Of a stretch of 64,000 nt of DNA, positions 21,289 through 30,593 are shown piece after piece. Within the stretch, counting starts at the first letter, position 1. Each line of letters opens with the position of its first letter. Location of the stretch: NCBI GenBank assembly GCA_018360145.1, contig SRPY01000066.1:1-64000 (forward strand), given 5' to 3'. Origin of the DNA: Claviceps africana. Its lineage: Eukaryota > Ascomycota > Sordariomycetes > Hypocreales > Clavicipitaceae. The notes below the pieces were generated by a model. That model was given only the letters and a program-made list of their open reading frames with translations. It was not told where the DNA came from and ran no database searches. A program made the position numbers and the translations under genes.

Positions 21289-22375
21289 ATGCGGAGTAGC
21301 CGAAGTAGCCGCGGCAGAAGAGCATCTTCGGCACCCTGGAGCAGGCTCAGGCCGGTGCAACAGGATCCATTGGAAAGCTTTGGCTTGCCGTCAAAGGGCG
21401 ACACGAGGTCAGCGGCGTGTTCTCGAGTGGTTTCTTTTCTTTTCTTTTCTTTTCTTTTCTTTTCTAATGCAGCCGGGAAAGAAAAATAAGGCAGGGGAAA
21501 ACAGCAGGAAATCTTGGTGCTATGCGCAAACAGCTGACCGGCGTGACGATAGATTGCTAAATCACAAAACGCAAGAATCCTTCTATGCCATCATTGTGGA
21601 CCGGTACATGACCTTTTGCTCAGATGCAGGACAGGGCGATGAGCTGCTTCGGCGTTTTTCATCCCTGCACATTGCCGACAACTCCGAGGGCCAGCAAGTT
21701 CGGCCCGCTGGCACGCCAAATCACGGCGATGAAGTCGGCGGCTTCCCGTCCACCACCAACTCGGCGGCTGAAGAAGCGACCATCGCCAAGGGACTATCCG
21801 ATATCCTAGCCGCCTTGAGAAAACTCAGAGAAGGCATCGTCGCGTCGAAGCGCGTGGATGATTTCGCAGCGCAGGCGTATCTTTTCTGCATCAGGATCTC
21901 GATTCTGGCCAAACAACCAGAGTCGTACCACCCAGCCATCCTTCACCTCCTGCGCACGATCCATCCACGGCATTCTCTCACGTCATTCGAAAGGACCGAA
22001 GTCGCGGGCTACCTCGTGCTGGATGCTGTCTGCCGCAGGAAACAGGCGGGTGAAGCCATTGCCATCTGTCATCAATATAGATTGCAGGACACAAAGGTAA
22101 AAGAGGTCTTGTATGCGCTGATCCACAAGAACTATGTTGTCTTCAGGCGGCTACAACGGGACATGGATGGCTATAAAGCTAGACTGATGGAATGGGCCGA
22201 CAGAGACATTCGAATACATACCCTCAAGTGCTTGGGCAGGGCTTATCACTCTGTAGGGTTAAGCTTTCTGGAGAACATGACCGCCTCCAAATGGAAAAGC
22301 CTGACCCGGAACGATGATGTGGGCTGGGACCTTGAGGAGGACAAAGTTGTCATTCGAAGGCTTAAAGGCCGGTGA
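21289..22375 (+). CDS. CSN8/PSMD8/EIF3K-like (PCI-type) protein
   Basis: Exon 1 is 21289-21407 and exon 2 is 21553-22375, giving 313 residues. The intron has donor GTCAGC and acceptor GATAG. It contains a TTTTC pentanucleotide tandem. The basic N-terminus (MRSSRSSRGRRASS) leads to DPLESFGLPSKGDTR, then across the joint to LLNHKTQESFYAIIVDRYMTFC and LLRRFSSL. The remainder is all-helical in appearance (AQAYLFCIRISILAKQPESY, HLLRTIHPRHSLTSFER, GYLVLDAVCRRKQAGEAIAI, ALIHKNYVVFRRLQRDMDGY). This layout resembles fungal proteins assigned to the CSN8/PSMD8/EIF3K superfamily, which are PCI-like scaffolds. The cellular complex is not known to me, and assignment rests on overall resemblance. The frame also opens upstream in exon 2 through the intron, but the spliced version fits the family better. 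Confidence 0.78.
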
Positions 22376-22906
22376 TCATCCCTACGAAACTCCTCGGGTG
22401 AACAAAACTCTGTGGGTTGCCGCAGGCTGATGCATCGTCATCTTTTCATTGCACAAAAGCGTAACATGTGGCTTGCTGCTTTGCAATATGGAATCGCATG
22501 CATATGTTGGGCTCAGCCATCTTCTATTTTCATACGCGTCTAGAGCTAGACCTAGCAAAACGCGCGAGCAATTTTGCACGAGATTCGAGTGTATTCGGAC
22601 TGCCGCCCACCTCGTTGTACCCGCAAGATGGTTTTCCTTGGCACGCCCGCGTCCGTGCCGTGTAAGCAGTCAACCCAGATTGTCTGCCGTCATGATGCTC
22701 ATAGTCTTGTCGTACTCGGCATTGCGCAACAACGAGCCAGTTTTGCGTCTTTGGGCGTTGCAGCTGAGGCATCTTGTGAAGATTCTCCTTGTGACAACAC
22801 ACTACCGGCATAGTCCGGAAGTCTTTGGGCTTTGAAACATCTGAAAATGATTGATATATAGCTCGAGTGTCGGTGAACGGTGTTTCTTTTCCTATCTTTT
22901 CTCCCA

Positions 22907-22951
<45 letters not shown>

Positions 22952-23222
22952 CCTCCCTCCCTCCCTCCCTTTTTTTTTGGTCGTAGGGTTGCTAACTTTT
23001 TGATTTGCCTGCATAATCCAACTGAGCTTATTCTGTCCATCGGTAGAGGCGCCAGCGTAATTACTTCATCCAACCCAACCTGATCTTGTGTTTCCTGTTG
23101 GTGACCAGAAGCTTGGGTTTCAAGCAATGGTTCAGACCACAACTTTGAGAAGTAACTGACCGTTTCTTACACACGGCTTCGTTTGTAGAGTTTGTCTGAC
23201 CAACTTTGCGACGATGCCGTCG
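22376..23222. other. Intergenic between convergent genes, no supported gene
   Basis: Holds the 3' flanks of the PCI-like gene and the small mitochondrial-protein gene. The only distinctive element is the CT-rich microsatellite below. Frames on both strands are shadows without domains. Confidence 0.5.
22909..22970. repeat. (CT)n / (CCCT)n compound microsatellite
   Basis: About 19 CT units, then about six CCCT units, then a T run. A typical slippage-prone polypyrimidine tract in intergenic DNA. Confidence 0.92.
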
Positions 23223-23636
23223 TTAGACATTCTTCCTCTTCTCGTATACTTGTTTGGCTGTTTCCAGCTCTTCAAGACTAGACCGATCCCCGTATGCGTC
23301 CAGGAGAGCATTGTTTCGATGCTGCGTCTCCGCAAGGTCTCTCTCGGCGCTAATAGCTCTCATACTGCGTCGTTCATACAATCTCTTCACGCATAAATTG
23401 AGTACAGCGGCCGAGGTGCATAGCAGGACGGATACTCGTAGCCTTTGTGCAGGATAAGTTAGCCTCATTGGTGAGCAATACCCAGTCACACCACATGTAT
23501 GTAAGTAAGTAACCCCGCAGACAATGTATACGTACCAGCGCAATGGGGCACGACGCGAGTGTCGCAGTTGAGAAAGGGAGCTCTGATGTACCTTGCCGGA
23601 GGTAGAAAATGGCCTGGAAAAGTGATGGCCGAGCAT
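23223..23636 (-). CDS. Small predicted mitochondrial membrane protein, 106 aa
   Basis: Exon 1 is 23636-23536 and exon 2 is 23442-23223. The 93-bp intron has donor GTACGT, branch GGCTAAC and acceptor ACAAAG. The N-terminus (MLGHHFSRPFSTSGKVHQSS, then basic QLRHSRRAPLR) looks like a mitochondrial presequence. It is followed by one hydrophobic segment (about residues 34-53) and a charged helical tail (RAISAERDLAETQHRNNALL and DRSSLEELETAKQVYEKR). I recognise no named family. The intron fit and overall layout support a real gene, probably a single-pass inner-membrane protein with a soluble tail. An unspliced reading of the same frame would insert about 31 residues. Confidence 0.65.
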   Translation of the reverse strand: MLGHHFSRPFSTSGKVHQSSLSQLRHSRRAPLRWYVYIVCGVTYLHTCGVTGYCSPMRLTYPAQRLRVSVLLCTSAAVLNLCVKRLYERRSMRAISAERDLAETQHRNNALLDAYGDRSSLEELETAKQVYEKRKNV

Positions 23637-24582
23637 TATGAGCGAGTTGTGAATCTTGGCTATTCGTCGATAACAGGACTTGACTTTGAGGGACCACAAC
23701 CGGTAAAGGAGCGTAGTGTGCTTTTAATGTCGCTGGCTGGCAGCTGGACGGCCTTGGGGATTATATTCTAAATACAACATTCCTTGACTCGGCAAGATGG
23801 GCCCGCAGACCAATTGTATGGAGTGTAGTGGCGTGATGGTCGTCATGTGTGCCTCAGTGCAGGTGGTGTGATGTCAGGTAGCTCGGGGTGTCAAAGTGTA
23901 AAGGCGTCTGGTATGGTATCATTGATGGATCCCCATCAATGCATCGTAAAGCTGTACAGAACGAGGGGAAGTTTATATACGACGGCCGTCTCAGCGCGAC
24001 AGCCATGAGGCCATGTATCATTCGTATCTCTCATTACATTTTATTCTATTATTGCAAGATGAATATACATAAGCCAATATATACGTGGTTGTATACGCAG
24101 GTACCTAACTCCTATCTACCTAAGTAGGTACCTACCTACTACCTAGGTAGGTACCTACATACTTCTGACTAGATACCTAAGTACCTAGGTAGGAAGTAAG
24201 TAGGAGGTAAGTACTAGGCAAGTAAGCTAGTGGGTACTTTAATAAATACTTTCACTTTAGGTTAAGTACCTAGGTAAGTAGGTACTTAAGTAGAATATCT
24301 AAAGTCCTTAGAAGTAGGTATCTAGGTAGGTACTTGGTGTCTAGAGTCACTACCTAGGTAGGTACTTAGTACTAGGTACCTAGGTAGGTAGCTACAAGGT
24401 GCCATTGATTAGTACGCCGGAGCCGGTGTCCGATAAACGGCCTCTGAAAAAATAACGAGGAGCCTCCCCACCTCCTGCTTCCCAAATCAGTGTTGCGCCA
24501 ATTGACTCATCCCACCATCACGTCTTACCTAGGCCGAAATTCGACGACCTAAAACGAGATACAAAACCAACTGCCACTTGAG
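23637..24582. other. Divergent intergenic region upstream of HIS1
   Basis: Shared upstream region between the small mitochondrial gene (-) and HIS1 (+). It contains TACCTAGGTA array 4. No coding frame is supported. Confidence 0.55.
24100..24396. repeat. TACCTAGGTA palindromic array 4 (largest)
   Basis: About 300 bp dominated by TAGGTA/TACCTA units in both orientations, with GTACTTA variants and AT-rich spacers. It ends 186 bp before the HIS1 start codon, so it is likely to overlap the HIS1 promoter. Confidence 0.9.
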
Positions 24583-25873
24583 ATGGAGCTCGTCAATCGG
24601 TAAGTTCGAACTTCGCATTGCTGAATATCACTTATGATTCGACGACAAGTGTTTGAAACGAACAAATAGCGACGACTGTCTGACAGATATGCCGTGCTAT
24701 CCAGTCTTGAAGGTCGCTTGTTATTTGCTGTGCCCAAGAGTAAGCAAGTTGAAACCAATATCTGGAATAAAAAAAAAACGTTCCCCTACACATAATCGCT
24801 CAGTTCCGTGGCTAATAATGCGTAGAGGGTCGCCTAAATCAAGCCGCGCTCAATCTGCTAGAAGGTGCCGATATCCAGTTCCGCCGCGAAAATCGTCTCG
24901 ATATAGCCTTAGTTAAAAACCTGCCCATCGCTCTCATTTTTCTTCCAGCGGCGGATATTCCGACATTCGTGGGTCAGGGACGTGTGGATTTGGGTATTAC
25001 GGGGTGGGACCAAGTCAAGGAACACGATGCCTCCGTCCAAGAAATTCAGGCCGATGCCGATAGGGTAACACCCGGGTGTGAAATGGTCATGGATCTGGAA
25101 TTCGGCGCATGCAAGCTTCAGGTTCAAGTTCCCGAAAGAGGCAGTTATAACAACTGCGCGGACCTGATCGGAAAAACAATAGGCACGAGCTTCGTCCACC
25201 TGGCAGCTAGATATTTTGCTGAGCTAGAATCAAATCACGACTCTGACAGCAGCAGCAAACCATCGAAGAATCAGCTGCGTACGAAAATTGTGGAACTCAG
25301 TGGAAGTGTTGAGGCGGCTTGCGCTCTGGGAGTTGCTGATGGCATCGTCGACCTCGTTGGTAAGTCGGATCCGGTTACGCTACTTGTCGCGTTGGGTTTG
25401 CTGGTGGTTTGCTGGTGGAAGGGTGGAAGGGGGGGGGGGGGGGGGGGGGGCAAACTCAAAGGCGGTTCTAATTCTGATGTACGGCTGACAATGAAAATGC
25501 AGAATCTGGAGAGACCATGCGGGCGGCCGGACTCAAAGCCATCGACACGGTCATAGAGTCTACGGCTGTGCTTGTTAAGTCTAAATCCACCTCGAAAGCC
25601 GAAATGGTCGAATTGATAGCTTCGCGGATTCGCGGCGTCATCACAGCTCAACGACATGTGTTGTGTCAATACAATATCGAACGATCACGCTTACCCGAAG
25701 CTTGCAGAATAACTCCTGGCAAACGTGCACCGACTATCACAACCCTAGATGAGGATGGGTGGGTGGCCGTTAGTGCAATGGTAGAGAAGAAGAAAATAGC
25801 TACTGTGATGGACGATTTAACTCGAGTTGGTGCTTCCGATATTATTGTACTTGACATCCACAACACTCGATAA
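24583..25873 (+). CDS. HIS1: ATP phosphoribosyltransferase (histidine biosynthesis, first step)
   Basis: Condenses ATP and PRPP to phosphoribosyl-ATP; normally feedback-inhibited by histidine. Exons 24583-24599, 24687-24739, 24826-25359 and 25503-25873 give 324 residues (yeast His1 has 297). Exon 1 encodes only MELVNR, matching the family start. Splicing then yields LLFAVPKKGRLNQAALNLLEGADIQFRR, DIALVKNLPIALIFLPAADIPTFVGQGRVDLGITGWDQ, and DGIVDLVESGETMRAAGLKAI, all hallmarks of the catalytic domain with its PRPP-binding region. The C-terminal part (GKRAPTITTLDEDGWVAVSAMVEKKK ... DIIVLDI) is the regulatory ACT-like domain of the long-form enzyme. A serine-rich insertion (DSDSSSKPSKN) accounts for some extra length. 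Intron 3 contains a 22-base G run. Confidence 0.96.
25429..25450. repeat. Poly-G run inside HIS1 intron 3
   Basis: About 22 consecutive G in intron 25360-25502, preceded by GGTGGAAGGGTGGAA. It is G-rich in the sense strand and so present in the pre-mRNA. Confidence 0.88.
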
Positions 25874-26221
25874 AACAAGAATCTAGGGTTTTCTAAGACA
25901 TCTATACGATCAATCTACTTTATATCCCTCTAGTAACCTATACTCTCTTTATTGTAATTACTTCATCGTTTTAAAATTACTATGCATGGTAATAACTATT
26001 ACAACCTTAAACGATTAGCTCGGCGAGAAAAGCGCCTTAAAAAAATGTAGTGGGGTGAAAAGTTAAGCCTTATAAAAAGGCATATTTAAAGGCAAGCAAA
26101 GCCGTCAAAGTAACTTAGCTATATGTTAAAGGCTTAAAAGGGAAAGAGGATATATATACACTTGTCGTTCAAAGGTCAACATGATCTCCCGTGTTCACTC
26201 GTCTACATTGGCCATTTCTCT
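25874..26221. other. AT-rich convergent region between HIS1 and MAGO
   Basis: This 348-bp stretch contains the two 3' ends. From about 25910 it is markedly AT-rich, with internal repetition such as AAGGC and AAAGGC units. The text TAGTGGGGTGAAAAGTTAAG near 26049 resembles a mariner-type element end, but I find no matching opposite end. It is possibly a transposon relic. Confidence 0.4.
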
Positions 26222-26978
26222 CTAGATAGGTTTGATTTTAAAGTGAAGCGCGATTAAACTGAACACAAGGGCTTTTAGATCCTGTACAAGATAGTAGAAC
26301 ACTCGGAGGCCTTCAGGATCAGCGGACTCGGTAACATCGACTAGTGATCCGATCTTTGCAGTCTGCGCAGGCTCGTTAGCATGCGGCAAGGCGACAGTCA
26401 AGTCTATTTTACGGACCTCGAATGAAATATGATCACTTCCCAATCTGATCTCAAGCTCTTGGCGGCCATCCTTGTTCTTCTGTGGCCATTTGGAGTCATC
26501 TTCCCTGTAGAACCATTCAGTACTGGTACCTTGTGGACGGATCCAACGCAACTCTTACTTGATGATCTCGCTTGTCTTGATGATGCGTTTAATCTCGTCC
26601 ACGATTGCTGAGCTCACGCACACTGGTGAAGTCAGCAGGTGATTGCAGGTACAGAGACGTGCATAGCGCTAGACACTGATGGGCGCATACTTTCTTTTCG
26701 AATTAGGCTATCGTTTCTGTAGTTCGAATTATTTGCATATCTGGCAACCGCGCTTCGACCATCGCCCACAACTCTGAAGTCGAATTCTGCATTTCCTTGA
26801 GCTTCTGACATTTCAAACGATGTGTGAGGCAAGCTTACCGAGGAATTCATGGCCAAACCGGCCCATGTGCCCCGAACTGAAATGTGAAGGTACGTATTAG
26901 TTTCAAATGCCCGAAGAGTCGATAAGACGGTTTGACTGACTAGTATCGGAGGTAGAAGGGCTCGTTTGCGGTAGACAT
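26222..26978 (-). CDS. MAGO: Exon-junction complex core protein Mago nashi
   Basis: Partner of Y14 in the exon-junction complex. Six exons: 26978-26941, 26876-26839, 26786-26691, 26622-26559, 26504-26417 and 26362-26222, giving 154 residues (human MAGOH has 146). Donors are GTCAGT, GTAAGC, GTATGC, GTAAGA and GTCCGT. The spliced product carries FYLRYYSGHMGRFGHEFLEF, RYANNSNYRNDSLIRKEMCV, IVDEIKRIIKTSEI, EDDSKWPQKNKDGRQELEIR, ISFETAKIGSLVDVTESADP and the C-terminus LVFSLIALHFKIKPI; all are diagnostic. Five introns in about 750 bp is dense for this window. The last intron (26416-26363) is 54 bp, in frame and free of stops, so retention would insert 18 residues. The gene is divergent from SEC26 and convergent with HIS1. 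Confidence 0.97.
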
Positions 26979-27538
26979 CTTGGCGTCGGCTCTTGTAGCT
27001 ATGTGTAATGGGCAATGCCGACCAAAGTCGTCATAGCGTGTTTGCGGTTTTGACTGACCAGACTCCAGAGTAGTAAAATCAATGCTTAGCTAATCGATCT
27101 CAATTACAATGCTAGATCCAAGTCCACCTTTTCACATGGGGGGCGCCATTCCCTCCCACGTGACATCCGTCCTGCACCAGCCTACTTGCCAAGTGCCACC
27201 TGTTGACAGCTCGTAAGATCTACAGGACCAAGTAAGTATAATACCGGAATTACTTCAAGAAGAGCTGGATCAGACAACTCCCGGTACTTGTTGCCAACTG
27301 CAGCCTCGGAATTGACTTCGGAAGCTTTTAGCGGATGGAGCTTCTTCAAGTACTGGATTGTCATTATCTGAAGCCTTCGTTGTCACACGAATCATTCCAA
27401 CTAAACCCCCAATTCCAATTCTGCTGAGTCTTTCCAATATTCTCGTCGAGAGCGACCAACGCAATACATACTCCAGTCTTTCGTCTTACATTCAGAGCAT
27501 CGATAAACCGAAGTCGCGGCCGGTCAGGACATTCCACA
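26979..27538. promoter_or_regulatory. Shared upstream region of MAGO and SEC26
   Basis: 560 bp separate the divergent start codons of MAGO (26978) and SEC26 (27539), so the region is likely to hold both promoters. A CACGTG E-box lies near 27157 in CCCTCCCACGTGACATCC. The weak minus-strand ORF at 27364-27182 falls within it. Confidence 0.5.
27182..27364 (-). CDS. Hypothetical micro-ORF, 60 aa (weak)
   Basis: An ATG-initiated frame with protein-like text such as YLKKLHPLKASEVNSE and NKYRELSDPALLEVI, preceded in frame by a stop. The 3' part contains a possible donor (GTAATT) and acceptor (CAACAG) that would shorten the product to about 43 residues. No family is recognised. It sits inside the MAGO-SEC26 upstream region and could equally be chance. 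Confidence 0.25.
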   Translation of the reverse strand: MTIQYLKKLHPLKASEVNSEAAVGNKYRELSDPALLEVIPVLYLLGPVDLTSCQQVALGK

Positions 27539-30500
27539 ATGTCTGGGTTTCTTGAAAGCGCATACAGCCTGGTTCACCAGGACAATGCGGCCGATGTGCC
27601 GAGTGTTTCGGACCTGCGCATGCAGCTCGAGAAAGGAACCGATGAGACCAAAGTCGAGACAATGAAGCGCATATTAACGATCATGCTGAACGGAGACCCT
27701 ATGCCGACATTGCTCATGCACATCATCAGATTCGTGATGCCGTCGAAGCACAAGCCACTCAAGAAACTGCTATACTTCTACTATGAGATCTGTCCGAAAC
27801 TAGATGGAACTGGGAAATTGAAACAGGAAATGATTTTAGTTTGGTGAGCTCTTCTTTACTTCTGAACCGTCCGGCGAAATTCAACTACTAATATCTGCCA
27901 CAGCAATGGCATTCGGAACGACCTTCAACATCCCAATGAATACATCCGCGGAAACACACTACGATTCCTCTGCAAGCTGAGAGAACCAGAACTCATCGAG
28001 CCTCTTTTGTCATCGGCACGATCCTGTCTCGAACATCGCCACGCATATGTGCGCAAGAATGCCGTCTTCGCCGTCTCATCAATCTACAGCCATTCACCGT
28101 CGCTCATTCCCGACGCGTCGGAGCTTCTCACCACCTTTATTGAAGGTGAGACGGACGCAACATGCAAAAGAAATGCGTTTGCGGCGCTGGCAAGCATTGA
28201 TCATCCGGCCGCTCTCTCATATCTTAGCTCTGTGTTCGATGGCATACCAAATGCCGAAGAGCTTTTGCAACTTGTGGAGCTCGAGTTCATTCGAAAGGAT
28301 GCGGCTCAGAACACTCAAAACAAGGTACGCTTACTTTTCCTTACCAGCCTAATCACTGAAACACTAATCAAAATCTAGGCTCGTTACCTCCGGCTTATTT
28401 TCGATTTGCTGGATGCTGGTGCCTCCACTGTTGTTTATGAAGCTGCGTCTTCATTAACAGCGCTGACGAATAACCCAGTTGCTGTCAAGGCTGCCGCAAC
28501 CAAATTTATAGAGCTCAGCATCAAGGAAGCCGACAACAATGTCAGGCTTATCGTGTTAGATCGCGTCGATCAACTGCGCAAGCACAACGAGGGAGTCCTC
28601 GACGATTTGGTCATGGAAGTACTGCGAGTTTTGTCGAGCACAGACATTGATGTTCGCAGAAAAGCTCTTGGCATTGCCCTGGACATGGTCTCGAGCAAGA
28701 ATATCGAAGAAGTTGTGCTCTTGTTGAAGAAAGAACTATCAAAGACGGTTGATCAGGACTATGAAAAGAACGCGGAATATCGATCTCTTCTCATACACTC
28801 AATTCATCAGTGCGCCATAAAATTCTCAGAAGTAGCCGCTAGCGTGGTTGATCTTCTCATGGACTTTATCGCCGACTTTAACAATGCCTCAGCCGTTGAC
28901 GTTATCAATTTTGTGAAAGAGGTGGTAGAAAAATTCCCGAATCTCCGGAAGCCCATCGTTGAGCGTCTCGTCTCGACACTCAGCGAAGTTCGCGCGGGCA
29001 AGGTCTACAGAGGCATCACATGGATTATCGGAGAATATTCACTCGAGGAGAATGATATCCGTGACGCCTGGAAGCGAATCAGAGCAAGTCTAGGCGAGAT
29101 CCCGATTCTAGCTTCAGAAGAACGACTCTTGGCGGAACAAGACGGAGACAGCAACGAAGAGCACGCCGTTGGCGACACAAAGCCAGCGGCTCCGAGTGGT
29201 TCTCGAAAAGTCCTTGCTGATGGCACATACGCCACAGAAACAGCCTTAACCAGCCAGTCGTCAGCAATTGCTAAGCTTGAAGCTGTCAAGACTGCCAAGA
29301 AGCCTCCCTTGCGTCAGCTTATACTCGATGGAGACTATTACCTTGCTGCGGTTTTGTCCTCCAGCTTAGTGAAGCTAGTTATGCGCCATTCCGAAATCTC
29401 TGCTGATCAAGCCCGTACCAATGCGTTGAGGGCAGAAGCAATGCTGATCATGATTTCCATCCTTCGAGTTGGACAGTCAAAATTTGTGAAGGCGCCCATT
29501 GACGAGGATTCGGTGGATCGCATCATGTCCTGTGTGCGATCTCTCGCCGAGTTTTCATCAAAGAAGGAGCTTGAAACAGTCTGGCTGAATGACACGCGCA
29601 AGGCTTTCCGTGCCATGGTTCAGGTCGAAGACAAAAAGCGCGAGGCTAAGGAGGCTTATGAACGAGCGAAATCTGCTGTCCAGGTCGATGACGTCGTTCA
29701 GATACGTCAATTGTCGAAACGGAGCAATAGTGATGGTATCGATGGTATGGAAATGGACTTGGAGCGAGCGACCGGAGGCGAAGCAACAACGGAAGATCTG
29801 TCGTCAAAATTGAGTCGTGTTGTGCAACTTACAGGTTTCTCGGATCCCGTCTATGCCGAGGCCTATGTCAAGGTACACCAGTTCGACATAGTCCTCGATG
29901 TTCTACTGGTCAATCAGACAACCGAGACGCTTCAAAATTTGTCAGTGGAATTCGCTACATTGGGCGATTTAAAAGTTGTGGAGCGACCAACAACGCAGAA
30001 TCTGGGGCCTCATGACTTTCACAACGTTCAATGCACAATCAAGGTGTCATCCACTGACACGGGCGTCATCTTTGGAAATGTGGTGTACGACGGTGCTCAC
30101 TCAACCGACACAAACGTGGTAATTTTGAACGATTTGCATGTAGACATTATGGACTACATTCAGCCGGCAACTTGCACCGAGACCCAGTTTCGCACCATGT
30201 GGACAGAATTTGAATGGGAGAATAAAGTCAACATTAACTCGAAGGCTGAGTCACTGCGAAGCTTTCTAGATCAGTTAATGGCCTGCACAAATATGAAGTG
30301 TTTGACACCAGAGGCTAGCTTAAAGGGAGATTGTCAATTCCTAAGCGCAAATCTTTACGCCCGGAGTGTCTTTGGTAAGTTCAAAGATTAAGCCTCTGGA
30401 GCGAATTACATTTTTGCGCAGTTCAAATACTAACCGAAGTGTAGGTGAAGATGCTTTGGCTAATCTAAGCATTGAGAAGGAAGGGGAAGACGGTCCTGTT

Positions 30501-30593
30501 ACGGGATTTGTACGGATTCGTAGCCGGTCTCAAGGCCTAGCATTGAGCTTGGGTTCACTGAAAGGACTAAACAAAATTGGTTCTTTGGCATAG
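27539..30593 (+). CDS. SEC26: Coatomer subunit beta (beta-COP)
   Basis: Core subunit of the COPI coat that mediates retrograde Golgi-to-ER and intra-Golgi transport. Exons 27539-27843, 27904-28324, 28379-30374 and 30445-30593 give 956 residues, the normal size. Donors are GTGAGC, GTACGC and GTAAGT. The adaptin-like N-terminal helical solenoid runs to about residue 540, with LYFYYEICPKLDGTGKL, LRFLCKLREPELIEPLL, NAVFAVSSIYSHSP, DNNVRLIVLDRVDQLR and VVEKFPNLRKPIVERLV. An acidic linker precedes VLADGTYATETALTSQS. The C-terminal beta-COP domain and appendage contain SRVVQLTGFSDPVYAEAYVK, TIKVSSTDTGVIFGNVVYDG, TQFRTMWTEFEWENKVNINS and FVRIRSRSQGLALSLGSLKG. AT-rich DNA begins within 150 bp of the stop codon, but the gene itself shows no stop-generating mutations. 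Confidence 0.97.

Noticed and set aside
24100..24396. TAGGTA arrays considered as interstitial telomere repeats
   Set aside because: The usual filamentous-fungal telomere unit is TTAGGG; these arrays are TAGGTA/TACCTA in mixed orientation without TTAGGG tracts.
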